Shown piece by piece: positions 27,344-36,162 of a stretch of DNA of 64,000 bases. This DNA comes from Acidobacteriaceae bacterium (GTDB lineage Bacteria > Acidobacteriota > Terriglobia > Terriglobales > Acidobacteriaceae): the NCBI GenBank assembly GCA_035944135.1, contig DASZBM010000001.1, positions 496,001 through 560,000 on the forward strand, given 5' to 3'. The notes under the pieces are model-generated. The model was not told the DNA's origin, did not search any database, and saw only the letters and a program-made list of their open reading frames with translations. The translations under genes and the position numbers were made by a program. Within the stretch, counting starts at the first letter, position 1, and each line of letters begins with the position of its first letter.

Positions 27344-27982
27344 ATGCCAGATACCTTCTCCCACTTCGACCTCGCCGCCATGCCCAAGCCCGACGCCTAC
27401 AAGCTCCTGGCTTCGGTCATCATGCCGCGTCCCATCGCCTGGGTCGTCTCGCGCGACCCAGCCGGCACCCTCAATGCCGCGCCCTTCTCCTTCTTCAACA
27501 TCCTCTCCGCCGACCCGCCACTCGTCGCCATCAGCTTCTCCGCCGCACCCGACCGCGAAGGCAAGGACACGCTGGCCAACATCCGCGCTCATAACGATTT
27601 CGTCATCAACATGGTCCCCGAAGAGCTCGCGCCCGAGATGAACATCACCGCCACCAACGCGCCGCGCGGCACCGACGAAACCCGCCTCGCCGGCCTCGAT
27701 CTCGCACCTTCCACCCTCATCGATGTCCCGCGCATCGCCGCCTCGCCCGTCGGCTTCGAGTGCCGTCTCTTCCAGCTCATCGAACCCGGCGGTTCCAGCA
27801 TCATCGCCCTCGCGCGCATCCTCTACGCGCACGTCCGCACCGACGCCTTCGCCAACCTCGAGCGCCTCTACATCGACCCCCACAAACTCCGCCTCATCGG
27901 CCGCATGCACGGTGCCGGCGGCTACTGCCGCACCACCGACATCTTCACCATCGACCGCAAATCGTGGCCTCTCGACGAATAG
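27344..27982 (+). CDS. flavin reductase family protein (FMN-binding split barrel)
   Basis: A 212-residue protein of the flavin_reduct family: VIMPRPIAWVVSRDPAGTLNAAPFSFFNILSADPPLVAISF is the FMN-binding N-terminal block, followed by KDTLANIRAHNDFVINMV. Close relatives are often annotated as flavin reductases or flavoredoxins. ATG 27344 was chosen; the open frame extends far upstream without family similarity. Immediately downstream is a glycosyltransferase remnant. Confidence 0.88.
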   Translation: MPDTFSHFDLAAMPKPDAYKLLASVIMPRPIAWVVSRDPAGTLNAAPFSFFNILSADPPLVAISFSAAPDREGKDTLANIRAHNDFVINMVPEELAPEMNITATNAPRGTDETRLAGLDLAPSTLIDVPRIAASPVGFECRLFQLIEPGGSSIIALARILYAHVRTDAFANLERLYIDPHKLRLIGRMHGAGGYCRTTDIFTIDRKSWPLDE

Positions 27983-27983
27983 C

Positions 27984-28334
27984 CCCAAAGTAGACGGCCG
28001 CGAGCTCCTCTATCGCAACGGTCCTTCCAACGGCGGCCGCTACAGCGCCAACACCCTCATCTTCCGCGCCCGCCTCCTTGCCTCCATCTTCGGCATCATC
28101 GCCACTCTGCTCGTCTTCCTCGGCACAACCGAGATGTTCTCGCTCACTGCCGGCCTCATCGCGCTCATCCTCTTCTGCTTCGAACCTAACCTCCTCGCGC
28201 ACGGCGCCTACGTCACCACCGACATGGCCGCAGCCTGCACCATCTTCGCAACCATCTACGCCTTCTGGCGATGGCACGACACCCTCGCCGACAAGCTCCC
28301 CGGCAAAGCAGACTCACGCAAACGTCTCGACTAG
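27984..28334 (+). pseudogene. remnant of a GT39-like (PMT/ArnT) membrane glycosyltransferase
   Basis: The frame carries GRELLYRNGPS, a hydrophobic helix (ARLLASIFGIIATLLVFLG), and LFCFEPNLLAHGAYVTTDMAAACTIFATIYAFWRW, matching the internal 'FSPNLLAHGxLVTTDxP' region of polyprenol-linked-sugar mannosyl/glycosyltransferases (GT39/PMT superfamily), normally 450-600 residues. Here only about 115 codons remain: there is no start codon before the conserved part, and the frame stops 6 bp before dinB on the other strand. The N-terminal DxD/ExD catalytic loop and the C-terminal half are missing. Probably a deletion product. Confidence 0.72.
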
Positions 28335-28340
28335 CGGCGG

Positions 28341-28886
28341 CTACGCGCCGTGCCCCTCGCACACCATCACGCCCATGTACTTGCGCCACGGCCCCACCGC
28401 CTCGCGATACTGACGCGCCATCACCCGTGAAATCTGGTGCAGATGATTCAGATCGTGCGCCGCCCACGTCGCCATCAACTGCGCGAGCGTCACCTCACCC
28501 AGTGCCGGATGCCTACCGCGCATCGCCATCTGCTCCGCGCTCAAATTCCACTCGCGCACTGTCGCGAGATTCTCTCTCCGCAGTCGCGCAAAATCATCCA
28601 ACACTTCGCCCATCGACTTCGACTGGCTCTCACGAATCCCACCCCAGCGATCGAATGGCGGCAGCTCCCGCACCTCGCCATCCTTCGATTCCAGAATCGT
28701 CCGCGCCCGCGGCACCCAATCGGTCTTCTCGCAGTTGATCAGGTGTACGACGACATCGAACGCACTCCACGTCCCCTCACCCTCGTTCGTGCGCGTCCAC
28801 TCCTCCGGCAACCCACGCAGCAGCGCGGCCAACACCGCCGGCGTCCGCTCCAAAACGGCTATCGTCCTCTGCAGCGTCTGGTCCAT
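28341..28886 (-). CDS. DinB family protein
   Basis: A 181-residue four-helix-bundle protein. TWSAFDVVVHLINCEKTDWVPRARTIL holds the first metal His, and LAQLMATWAAHDLNHLHQISRVM the two others, the usual DinB His triad. The superfamily includes thiol-dependent transferases and many proteins of unknown substrate. Start ATG 28886. It faces the glycosyltransferase remnant tail to tail. Confidence 0.87.
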   Translation of the reverse strand: MDQTLQRTIAVLERTPAVLAALLRGLPEEWTRTNEGEGTWSAFDVVVHLINCEKTDWVPRARTILESKDGEVRELPPFDRWGGIRESQSKSMGEVLDDFARLRRENLATVREWNLSAEQMAMRGRHPALGEVTLAQLMATWAAHDLNHLHQISRVMARQYREAVGPWRKYMGVMVCEGHGA

Positions 28887-28959
28887 GACGTACTCATCTC
28901 CGGAACACCATCCTAAAGCGCTCTCGCCCTCTTTCCCGCGCACCCCATCGCCGTAGCGT

Positions 28960-29001
28960 CCCTTAGCGTTCCCTTCGCGCCCTTTGCGTCAGAGTCTTTC
29001 C
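28960..29001. repeat. dispersed TTTGCGTC-type intergenic repeat, copy 1
   Basis: CCCTTAGCGT, CCCTTCGCG and CCTTTGCGTCAGAG follow one another in the gap between dinB and rpmA. A related run occurs at 35396-35437. Both sit between genes and share the CCTTCGCG...CTTTGCGTCA core. Confidence 0.5.
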
Positions 29002-29027
29002 TCCCGCGCAACTACGCCCAAACGCAC

Positions 29028-29053
29028 GAAAGCCCCGCCGAAGCGGGGCTTTC
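29028..29053 (-). terminator. rho-independent terminator after rpmA
   Basis: A perfect 11-bp stem, GAAAGCCCCGC / GCGGGGCTTTC with a 4-nt loop, lies 20 bp past the rpmA stop. The U-run is short (TTT within the stem end). Confidence 0.8.
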
Positions 29054-29073
29054 AATCCTTATAACGAACGAAC

Positions 29074-29334
29074 TTACTGCGCGACCGGCTCGATCGACAC
29101 GAACCGCCCATGCTGGCCGCGATTCTGAAACTTCACGATGCCATCGATCTTCGCAAACAGCGTGTCATCGCTTCCGCGCCCGACGTTCTTGCCCGGCTTC
29201 AGCGGTGTTCCACGCTGCCGCACCAGGATCGATCCGCCCGTCACCGTCTCGCCGCCAAAGCGCTTCACGCCCAGCCGCTGCGCGTTTGAATCGCGCCCAT
29301 TCTTACTGCTTCCAAGACCTTTTTTATGTGCCAT
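29074..29334 (-). CDS. rpmA: 50S ribosomal protein bL27
   Basis: An 86-residue protein beginning [24 protein letters not shown], the conserved bL27 N-terminus that reaches the peptidyl-transferase centre, with [22 protein letters not shown] and [13 protein letters not shown]. It follows rplU by 67 bp. The usual next gene, obg, is not downstream but lies 4.9 kb away on the other strand. Confidence 0.97.
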   Translation of the reverse strand: MAHKKGLGSSKNGRDSNAQRLGVKRFGGETVTGGSILVRQRGTPLKPGKNVGRGSDDTLFAKIDGIVKFQNRGQHGRFVSIEPVAQ

Positions 29335-29401
29335 CGCTCTGCCTCATCGTGAGACCGCCGGAGCATCCGCTCCCGATCTCTGATCTCTCTTCTCTGATCT
29401 C

Positions 29402-29728
29402 TTACTTCTCAGCCTTGAAGCTCTTCCCATTCACCTGAATCTCGTTGATCTTCACCTCAACGAAACTCTGGCGGTGGCCCTGCAGCTTCTTGTACTGCTT
29501 CTTCCGCTTGTAGTGGAAGACCAGGATCTTCTCGCCGCGGCCTTCGCCCACGACCTCGGCCAGCACCTTCGCGCCGCCCAGCTCCTGCTCAAACTTGCCC
29601 TCTTCGCCGCTCACCGCCAGCACGTCCGAGAACTCGAGCGTCCCATTGTGCTCGCTCTTCTCAATCCTCAGCGTGTCGCCGGGAGCTACGCGGTACTGCT
29701 TGCCGCCGGTACGAATGACTGCGTACAT
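29402..29728 (-). CDS. rplU: 50S ribosomal protein bL21
   Basis: A 108-residue protein: MYAVIRTGGKQYRVAPGDTLRIEK is the bL21 N-terminus, and VFHYKRKKQYKKLQGHRQSFVEVKI the conserved basic C-terminal block. ATG 29728 has GAGAGG 7 nt upstream. It starts the rplU-rpmA pair. The 231-bp gap before it probably holds the promoter; I could not assign boxes with confidence. Confidence 0.96.
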   Translation of the reverse strand: MYAVIRTGGKQYRVAPGDTLRIEKSEHNGTLEFSDVLAVSGEEGKFEQELGGAKVLAEVVGEGRGEKILVFHYKRKKQYKKLQGHRQSFVEVKINEIQVNGKSFKAEK

Positions 29729-29959
29729 AACTTCAACCTCTCGCGGGCCACGCACACGCGTCACCCAGAAAATCTCGCTCGATAAGCCTGTATCAGGAAG
29801 CGTTTGCCACGCCAGCTCCGGGCCGTGCTGCCAACCCTTCAGAATCTTCAGGTTGCGTCCACGCCGGAACAGCCTCAGCAGCCAGCCATCCCCTCAAAAG
29901 ACAGGAAGCCCAGCCACTTCGCCGAACTTATTGAGTTTACCCCAGAATCCCGCCCGGAA

Positions 29960-30316
29960 TCAACTGCCGCCCCGTCCCACCGCCGTCGCATGTCGCGGCT
30001 GATACATCCCCAACTCACCTCCGCCCGGCAGCGGCACACTCGTCACCGACCCCCACCGTTCCTCTCTCACCTCTCCGCACCGAACACCCTTCCCCTCCAG
30101 CGCCCGAATCTCCGCCGGCAGATCGTGGCACATCAGGTACAGCTCGTGCCTCCCATTCGCCTCCGCCGGATGCACCGCAACCTCCGCCGGTGGCAGCGCC
30201 AGGATCAGCCATCCGTGCCCCGCGTCGACCGCCGCAAATCCCAGTACATCTCGCAGAAACGCCCGGTCCGCCTCCGCATCCCTGCTGTAAACCACCACGT
30301 GCGCTCCGAAGACCAT
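29960..30316 (-). CDS. VOC (glyoxalase-like) family protein
   Basis: A 118-residue protein from ATG 30316: MVFGAHVVVYSRDAEADRAFLRDVLGF is the usual first beta-alpha-beta unit of a vicinal-oxygen-chelate module, and VPLPGGGELGMYQP the closing strand of the second. HELYLMCHDL lies at the domain middle. The family contains glyoxalases, dioxygenases and resistance proteins; the substrate is unknown. The longer frame (to 30529) overlaps the TonB receptor gene and is not coding. Confidence 0.75.
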   Translation of the reverse strand: MVFGAHVVVYSRDAEADRAFLRDVLGFAAVDAGHGWLILALPPAEVAVHPAEANGRHELYLMCHDLPAEIRALEGKGVRCGEVREERWGSVTSVPLPGGGELGMYQPRHATAVGRGGS

Positions 30317-30393
30317 GCTTCCCGCGCCTCCCTCGCGCGCGGACCCCACTCCTACACACGAAATCCTGCGCTGAAAATCGCCTCCTCCGCAAG

Positions 30394-30423
30394 CAGAAAG
30401 GGCGGCAGCCGAAGCCACCGCCC
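30394..30423 (-). terminator. rho-independent terminator after TonB receptor 1
   Basis: On the minus strand a 10-bp stem (GGGCGGTGGC / GCTGCCGCCC, two G-T pairs) closes a TTCG tetraloop and is followed by TTTCT. It stands 23 bp past the receptor's stop codon. Confidence 0.75.
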
Positions 30424-30446
30424 TCTCAGGTTGATCGGCCTTCCTC

Positions 30447-33400
30447 TTAGAACGAGAGGCGCGCCGAGATCTGGATCTCGCGCGGCGTAAACGTAAAGCC
30501 GCTCGAGTTGATGCTGGTCGGAACACCAAACGTCGTCGGCTGATAAGCCGCCGTGCTGGTCAGCGCCCCGGTGTCGTTGAAGATGTACGCCGTGCTGCCG
30601 ATTCCGCCGACGTTCTCATGGTTGGCCACGTTGAACAAGTCCGCGCGAAGCTGCAGGCTGTAACGCTCCGTGAACGGAATCCCCTTCACCACACGGATGT
30701 CATCCACGATCGGCCGCTTGTTCTTCAACGTATTGCGTCCAATGCCGAACCCCGGCAAAACATTGCTGGGAATGAACGACTGTCCTCCCGCCCCATTCAG
30801 ACTGCCCGAGAGAATCGCGTTATTCGAGTTGTAGCCGCTCAGCGAGACCGAGTACGGCAGACCGCTCTGCATCTGGAAGTCGTCGTTGATCGACCACTGA
30901 TTTGCAATGTACTTCGCCCAGTTTCCACCCTTCAGGTTCGGGAAGTTGTAAAGCGCGTACGCCACAAACCGGTTCGGCACGTTGTAGTTTGAGTTCCCGT
31001 AGTTGGTCCGCATCGACCCATACGGATCGTAGACGTCGTTGCCACCACCCTGCGTCAGCGCGTTCTGGGCATAATCCAGAGCGTGCGACCAGGTGTAGTT
31101 TGCATCCGCCTCCAACCCATGCAGGTTGCGCGTCTTCACTTCCCATACCAGCGCGTTGTAGCTCGAGTTCACGTTGCTCACTGCTTCCGTGATCGCCTGG
31201 AACTTCGTCGCCTGCGGTCCAAACAGCGCCGTGTTTCCATACCCCGTGTACGTCGGGATCTGGACCGACGTGCCGTTTGGAATCGGACCGCCGCCAGTGA
31301 AGGTAATCGTCGCCAGCGAGGTCGTCGGGTTCAGGTTCAGGTCGATGAAGTTCGGCAGCTCGCGTCCCAGCCCGCCCAGGTAGCTCACGCTCAGCACCGC
31401 GCTCTGTCCCAGGTCCTGCTGCAGAATCAGGTCGAACTCATGCACCTGCGGATTCTGGAAGTTGTTCGCAAAGAAGTACACGCTCGGAGCCGCCGGCGCT
31501 GATCCGCTGGTCGTGCTCAGTGCCGGGAACGTCGGTGCCCCCGCCGTCGTCGGCTTGAAGGTTGTCGTGTACTGGCCCAGCGGGCTGCCCGTGTTCAGGA
31601 AGATATTTTCAATCGTCCCGTTCAGCACGCGCCCGTAGTAGATGCCGTATCCTCCGCGCAGAACCGACTTGCCATTACCGAACAGGTCATACGCGAAGCC
31701 AAGCCGCGGTCCAAAGTTGTTCTTGTCGCTCGGACGGTTCGTCACACCCGGAAACGGTGTGTACGATCCGCTGGCCACGGTCAGCGTGCTGCTCGGGTTC
31801 GGCAGCGCCTCGTAGTCCCAGCGCACGCCCAGCTCAACGGTCAACCGCGGCGTCAGCTTCCAGTCGTCCTGCGCAAACACACCGTAGTCCGTCGTGAAGA
31901 TGTCGAACAGCGGATTGCCGTAACCCTGGAAGTACGACGTGTAGCAGGGCAGGCTGCCGACCGCCGAGCTCACCGCTCCGGTCTTGGAGTTGTAGCTTGC
32001 AACCTGCGGCGCACCCGTAGCGCAGCCGGCGTTCGCCAGGTGGTTCTGTTCCGCGTAAACATCCGCGAAGTAGTTGCCGATGTACGAGTAGCTGTAATCG
32101 CCGTTCGACTCGTACGTGTTATTCAGCAGGTCATAGTTGTGCAGCACGTCAACACCGGCCTTGAACGTGTGGTTCCCCTTCACCCAGTACGCCGTGTCGA
32201 ACACCTGCCACTTGCGCTCATCAGGATATGCAAGACGGTAGGAGTAGTAAGGCGACCCCAGGTTGAACCCGCTCGAAGTCGCCAGGTTCACATAGTTGAT
32301 ATTGCCGTTGCTCACCAGGTTCTGCTGCGTGTACGGCGTCAGCGGCTGCTGCGTCTCGTAATCGAGCTCGCGGCTGTACTGATATCCCAGCTCGTTCGAG
32401 ATCTTGTTCGTGATCTGGCTGTCCAGTCTCGCCACACCGTAGTCCAGCTTCACAAAGTCATTGCCGAACGCATCACGCGAGTACGTCGCCGTCGCCGACG
32501 TCTGCACGCCGCCCGGCGAATCCCAGCGCAACCGGTGATACAGCAGCGACACGCGGTTCTTCGAATTGATCTGGAAGTCCAGCTTCGGCGTGTTGATCTC
32601 CTGATCGCCGATACGCGGCACGTTGCCCAGCGTTCCCGCCACGCTCGCCAGCTGCGATGCATAGGTTGACGATCCCGCCGCGTAGCTCCCCAGCTTCAGG
32701 CGCGCCGCCAGCACGCAGGCCATCTCGTTCTGCGTGTTCGTGCTCACCGTCGGGCTCGCCAGCGTTCCCGTGTAGAGCAACCCTGTATTCAGATCGCAGG
32801 TTTCGCCCGTCGCCAGATTCGTCTCCGGTAGCGTGAAGAACGTCGTCGGGTTTGCAGGACGTCCAACGCCAGGAAAGAGATGGTGGTGCTGGTCGTAGGT
32901 GTAGTACCAGAACAGCCGGTCCTTGATCAGAGATCCGCCCGCCGAGAAGCCCCAGATCTTGCGCAGGTCCTTCGGCTTCAGCGGAACATTCGAGTAGGTT
33001 CCCGTCGTCGGGTTCAGCACCGCGTTCGTGACCAGTGGCGTGTACGCCGCCCAGTTGCTCTCGCGGTCATAGAAGTACGCCTCGCCGTGCAACTGGTTGC
33101 CGCCGCTCTTCGTCACCGAGTTGATCACGCCGCCGGCTGCGCGTCCGAACTCCGCCGGAAACACGCCCGTATTCACCGAGAACTCGCGCACCGCGTCCTC
33201 AGAGGTCGAGTACGCCTCACGTGTTCTGCCGCGCTCTTCTGAGAAGAACGCCTGGTTGTCATCCGCGCCGTCAATCAGCACGTTGTTCATCAGCGGGCTC
33301 ACACCGCGGATCGAAACCAGTCCATAGCCGTTCGAATCCGACACCACGCCCGGCGTCATCATCGCCAGGCTCGACCACCGGCGGTTGTTCGCCGGCAGGT

Positions 33401-33845
33401 TCGTAATCGCCGCGGTCGGCACGTTGCTCGAGAACTGCGGCGACTCGAAGTTCAGCTCCGGCGTCACCGCCGTCACTTCCACCGTTTGCGTCTCGCCGCC
33501 CAGCGCCAGATGTGGACGCAGTTCCGTCGACTGGCTCACCTGAACAACCACATGGTCCTGCACGAATGCGCTGAACCCGGTCGCGTTGACCGTCACCTTG
33601 TATTCGCCCGGCTGCAACAGCGGAGCGTTGAAGTATCCCTTATCGTCTGCGGTCAGCGTCGTGTCGGCGTTCGTCGCGTCGTTGTGCACCACGACCGTCG
33701 CCTTCGGCACTACCGCACCCGTCGCATCTTCCACGGTTCCGGTAATCGCGCCCTGCGTCTGCGTCTGTGCGAGCGCCGCGCCTGCCGTAAGTAAAAATGC
33801 GGAACAGAGCAGGCTCAGCCTGCTCAGCGTCATATTGCGTCTCAT
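30447..33845 (-). CDS. TonB-dependent receptor-like outer-membrane protein (Oar/CarboxypepD_reg type)
   Basis: A 1132-residue outer-membrane protein: signal peptide (MRRNMTLSRLSLLCSAFLLTAGAALAQ), an N-terminal carboxypeptidase-regulatory-like domain (ITGTVEDATGAVVPKATVVVHN, about 30-110), a plug (ISIRGVSPLMNNVLIDGAD-like region VSIRGVSPLMNNVLIDGADD, then GVINSVTKSGGNQLHG), and a large beta barrel ending in the aromatic residue F (ISARLSF). Such proteins are greatly expanded in Acidobacteria and are thought to import or bind large substrates. Start ATG 33845 has AGGAG 6-10 nt upstream. Substrate unknown. Confidence 0.9.
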   Translation of the reverse strand: MRRNMTLSRLSLLCSAFLLTAGAALAQTQTQGAITGTVEDATGAVVPKATVVVHNDATNADTTLTADDKGYFNAPLLQPGEYKVTVNATGFSAFVQDHVVVQVSQSTELRPHLALGGETQTVEVTAVTPELNFESPQFSSNVPTAAITNLPANNRRWSSLAMMTPGVVSDSNGYGLVSIRGVSPLMNNVLIDGADDNQAFFSEERGRTREAYSTSEDAVREFSVNTGVFPAEFGRAAGGVINSVTKSGGNQLHGEAYFYDRESNWAAYTPLVTNAVLNPTTGTYSNVPLKPKDLRKIWGFSAGGSLIKDRLFWYYTYDQHHHLFPGVGRPANPTTFFTLPETNLATGETCDLNTGLLYTGTLASPTVSTNTQNEMACVLAARLKLGSYAAGSSTYASQLASVAGTLGNVPRIGDQEINTPKLDFQINSKNRVSLLYHRLRWDSPGGVQTSATATYSRDAFGNDFVKLDYGVARLDSQITNKISNELGYQYSRELDYETQQPLTPYTQQNLVSNGNINYVNLATSSGFNLGSPYYSYRLAYPDERKWQVFDTAYWVKGNHTFKAGVDVLHNYDLLNNTYESNGDYSYSYIGNYFADVYAEQNHLANAGCATGAPQVASYNSKTGAVSSAVGSLPCYTSYFQGYGNPLFDIFTTDYGVFAQDDWKLTPRLTVELGVRWDYEALPNPSSTLTVASGSYTPFPGVTNRPSDKNNFGPRLGFAYDLFGNGKSVLRGGYGIYYGRVLNGTIENIFLNTGSPLGQYTTTFKPTTAGAPTFPALSTTSGSAPAAPSVYFFANNFQNPQVHEFDLILQQDLGQSAVLSVSYLGGLGRELPNFIDLNLNPTTSLATITFTGGGPIPNGTSVQIPTYTGYGNTALFGPQATKFQAITEAVSNVNSSYNALVWEVKTRNLHGLEADANYTWSHALDYAQNALTQGGGNDVYDPYGSMRTNYGNSNYNVPNRFVAYALYNFPNLKGGNWAKYIANQWSINDDFQMQSGLPYSVSLSGYNSNNAILSGSLNGAGGQSFIPSNVLPGFGIGRNTLKNKRPIVDDIRVVKGIPFTERYSLQLRADLFNVANHENVGGIGSTAYIFNDTGALTSTAAYQPTTFGVPTSINSSGFTFTPREIQISARLSF

Positions 33846-34231
33846 ACCGTCTCCTAAAAGTTCGCCGTTTCGGTCAGCTCTGTGAAAGCTACGGAGCTTT
33901 GACCGGGGCACCTGTACTCGCCCTGGCTCGTCAATCGTTTGCGTCCCGGCGCAATGCCTTTTCCACGTCCGGGCGCAGTTTGGCTTTCGATGGCTGCAAG
34001 TGTAGCAACGCCGCATACACCTGAACATTAAAAAATGACGACAAATCCATCTTCGTCGCCCCAAATCGCCGGTTATGTCCCTCCTAATCCACAGTTTGTC
34101 TCCTCCGTTACCAAAACAGCACTTTTCAACTCTTCAGGGCCGCCGAAGCCGCCCACTCTTCCCTCCGCTAAACTCATGGTTGAGTCTGACCAACAGCCTC
34201 AGAATCAATCGCCTGAGGACCAGCACCCCCG
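33846..34231. other. 386-bp divergent intergenic region between TonB receptor 1 and obg
   Basis: This gap must hold the promoters for the leftward receptor gene and the rightward obg gene. Its centre (about 34022-34150) is less GC-rich than the flanks. I see no RNA gene, repeat or clear promoter boxes. Confidence 0.4.
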
Positions 34232-35362
34232 ATGTTCATCGACGAAGCACACATCCGAATCAAAGCCGGCGACGGCGGCAATGGCTGCATGGCCTTCCGC
34301 CGCGAAAAGTTCGTCCCCCGAGGCGGCCCCTCCGGTGGCGACGGTGGCCACGGCGGCGACATCCTCATGCGCTCCTCGCTCTCCCACAACACCCTCATCC
34401 ACTTCCGCTACAACCCCGAGTGGAAGTCCCAGCGCGGCGGCCACGGCCTCGGCTCCAACATGTCCGGCACCACCGGCGAGCCCACCGTCCTCAACGTCCC
34501 CGTCGGCACCCTGCTCTACGACGAAGACACCGGCGAGCTGATCCACGACTTCACCCGTCCCAACGAAGAGATCGTCATCGCCCGCGGCGGCCGCGGCGGT
34601 CGCGGCAACCAGCACTTCGCCACCAGCACGCACCAGGCCCCGCGCGAGCACGAGCTCGGCCGCCCCGGCGAAGCCCGCAACTACCGCCTCGAGCTCCGTC
34701 TCCTCGCCGACGCCGGCCTCGTCGGCTTCCCCAACGTCGGCAAATCCACGCTCATCTCGCGCCTCTCCGCCGCCCGCCCCAAAATCGCCAACTACGCCTT
34801 CACTACCCTCGAGCCCAACCTCGGCGTCGTCCAGGTCGGCGACCCGCCCTACGAGCAATCCTTCACCGTCGCCGACATGCCCGGCCTCATCGAAGGCGCC
34901 AGCCAGGGCGCCGGTCTCGGAACCCAGTTCCTCCGCCACATCGAACGCACCAGCGTCCTGGTCCATCTCGTCGACGTCTCCGATGCCTCGGATGCCATCG
35001 AAGGCAGCGCGCGCCCCGACCCCGTCGAGGACTTCAAGACCATCACCGCCGAGCTCAAAGCCTTCGACCCCGCCCTCGCCGCCAAGCCCACCATCCTCGT
35101 CGCCACCAAAGCCGACGTCGCCAACCCTGACAAGCTCAAAAGGCTGAAAGCCTTCGCCACTCGCCGTAAGCTGCCCTTCTACACCATCAGCGCCGTTACC
35201 GGCGAAGGCATCGACAAGCTGAAATACGCCATCGCCGAAGCCGTCGCGCAGCACCGCACCCACGAGCCCTATACCGAGCCCGAACCTGCGATCTACAAGG
35301 CCCCCAAGCCCAAGCCGGCCTACCCACCTCCGCTCCCCTCCGCGAAAGCGCACCGCCGCTGA
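34232..35362 (+). CDS. obg: GTPase Obg/CgtA
   Basis: A 376-residue GTPase: the N-terminal Obg fold ([41 protein letters not shown], glycine-rich) spans about residues 1-158, and the G domain follows with GFPNVGKST (P loop), DMPG (G3) and TKAD (G4). Obg acts in late 50S subunit assembly and stress control. The tail after about residue 345 is Pro/Lys-rich. ATG 34232; the nearest SD-like GAGGA is about 12 nt upstream, rather far. It is usually next to rplU-rpmA, but here a TonB receptor and a VOC gene separate them and the strand is reversed. Confidence 0.95.
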   Translation: MFIDEAHIRIKAGDGGNGCMAFRREKFVPRGGPSGGDGGHGGDILMRSSLSHNTLIHFRYNPEWKSQRGGHGLGSNMSGTTGEPTVLNVPVGTLLYDEDTGELIHDFTRPNEEIVIARGGRGGRGNQHFATSTHQAPREHELGRPGEARNYRLELRLLADAGLVGFPNVGKSTLISRLSAARPKIANYAFTTLEPNLGVVQVGDPPYEQSFTVADMPGLIEGASQGAGLGTQFLRHIERTSVLVHLVDVSDASDAIEGSARPDPVEDFKTITAELKAFDPALAAKPTILVATKADVANPDKLKRLKAFATRRKLPFYTISAVTGEGIDKLKYAIAEAVAQHRTHEPYTEPEPAIYKAPKPKPAYPPPLPSAKAHRR

Positions 35363-35395
35363 GCGCCATCGCTCGGCATCTTCAACTATGCCGTG

Positions 35396-35437
35396 GCGAA
35401 CCTTCGCGCTCCTTTGCGTCCTTTGCGTCAAAGCACC
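35396..35437. repeat. dispersed TTTGCGTC-type intergenic repeat, copy 2
   Basis: GCGAACCTTCGCGCTCC is followed by two CTTTGCGTC units (CCTTTGCGTC, CTTTGCGTCAAAG) between obg and tag. It resembles copy 1 at 28960-29001. Confidence 0.5.
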
Positions 35438-35483
35438 TTGCTCTAAACTGCCAGCAGACTTTGCAGTCCACAGAAACGTCTCC

Positions 35484-36065
35484 GTGCACGACAGTCCCGC
35501 CAAAACCCGCTGCGCCTGGGTCCGCGCCGACGACCCACTCATGCTCGCCTACCACGACCGCGAATGGGGCGTCCCCGTCCACGACGACCGCACCCACTTC
35601 GAGTTCCTCATCCTCGAAGGCGCCCAGGCCGGCCTCAGCTGGACCACCATCCTCCGCAAACGCGAAAACTACCGCCGCGCCTTCGCCGACTTCGACCCCG
35701 AAAAGGTCGCGCGCTTCACCCCCTCGCGCATCGAAAAACTCATCCTCGATCCCGGCATCATCCGCAACCGCCTCAAGATCGAATCCGCCGTGCGCAACGC
35801 CCGCGCCTTCCTCAAAGTCCAGCAAGAATTCGGCACCTTCGACACCTATTGCTGGCGCTTCGTCGACGGCAAGCCAAAACTCAACCACTGGAAGTCCACC
35901 CAACAGATCCCCGCGACTTCCCCCGAGTCCGACGCCTTCAGCAAGGACCTCAAGCAGCGCGGCTTCAACTTCGTTGGCTCAACCATCCTCTACGCCCACA
36001 TGCAGGCCGTCGGCATGATCAACGACCACCTCACCACCTGCTTCCGCTACCCCAAACTCCGTTAG
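35484..36065 (+). CDS. tag: DNA-3-methyladenine glycosylase I
   Basis: A 193-residue enzyme excising 3-methyladenine from alkylated DNA. RCAWVRADDPLMLAYHDREWGVPVHDD is the TagI N-terminus with its zinc-site Cys; LEGAQAGLSWTTILRKRENYRRAF holds the substrate-pocket residues; and FVGSTILYAHMQAVGMINDH carries the C-terminal zinc His. Start GTG 35484 gives the family length; upstream in-frame ATG 35388 would add 32 unconserved residues over an intergenic repeat. Confidence 0.93.
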   Translation: MHDSPAKTRCAWVRADDPLMLAYHDREWGVPVHDDRTHFEFLILEGAQAGLSWTTILRKRENYRRAFADFDPEKVARFTPSRIEKLILDPGIIRNRLKIESAVRNARAFLKVQQEFGTFDTYCWRFVDGKPKLNHWKSTQQIPATSPESDAFSKDLKQRGFNFVGSTILYAHMQAVGMINDHLTTCFRYPKLR

Positions 36066-36162
36066 CCCTCCGCGTAACGTGACCTCAGCGACAACTCAGT
36101 GGAGCTTTGTTCTTTGCCCGGGCGTCCGCATCCGGTAGAGTACCCGAGACACTCGGCCACCT

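Noticed and set aside
33325-33345. GTTCGAATCC, resembling a tRNA T-arm.
   Set aside because: It lies within the coding sequence of TonB receptor 1, with no cloverleaf around it.
34074-34096. TAATCCACAG, close to a DnaA box.
   Set aside because: A single imperfect copy, no cluster or AT-rich unwinding region, so no origin is claimed.
34205-35542. Long minus-strand frame opposite obg, Gly/Asp/Glu-rich.
   Set aside because: Mirror of the obg coding strand; obg has all G motifs.
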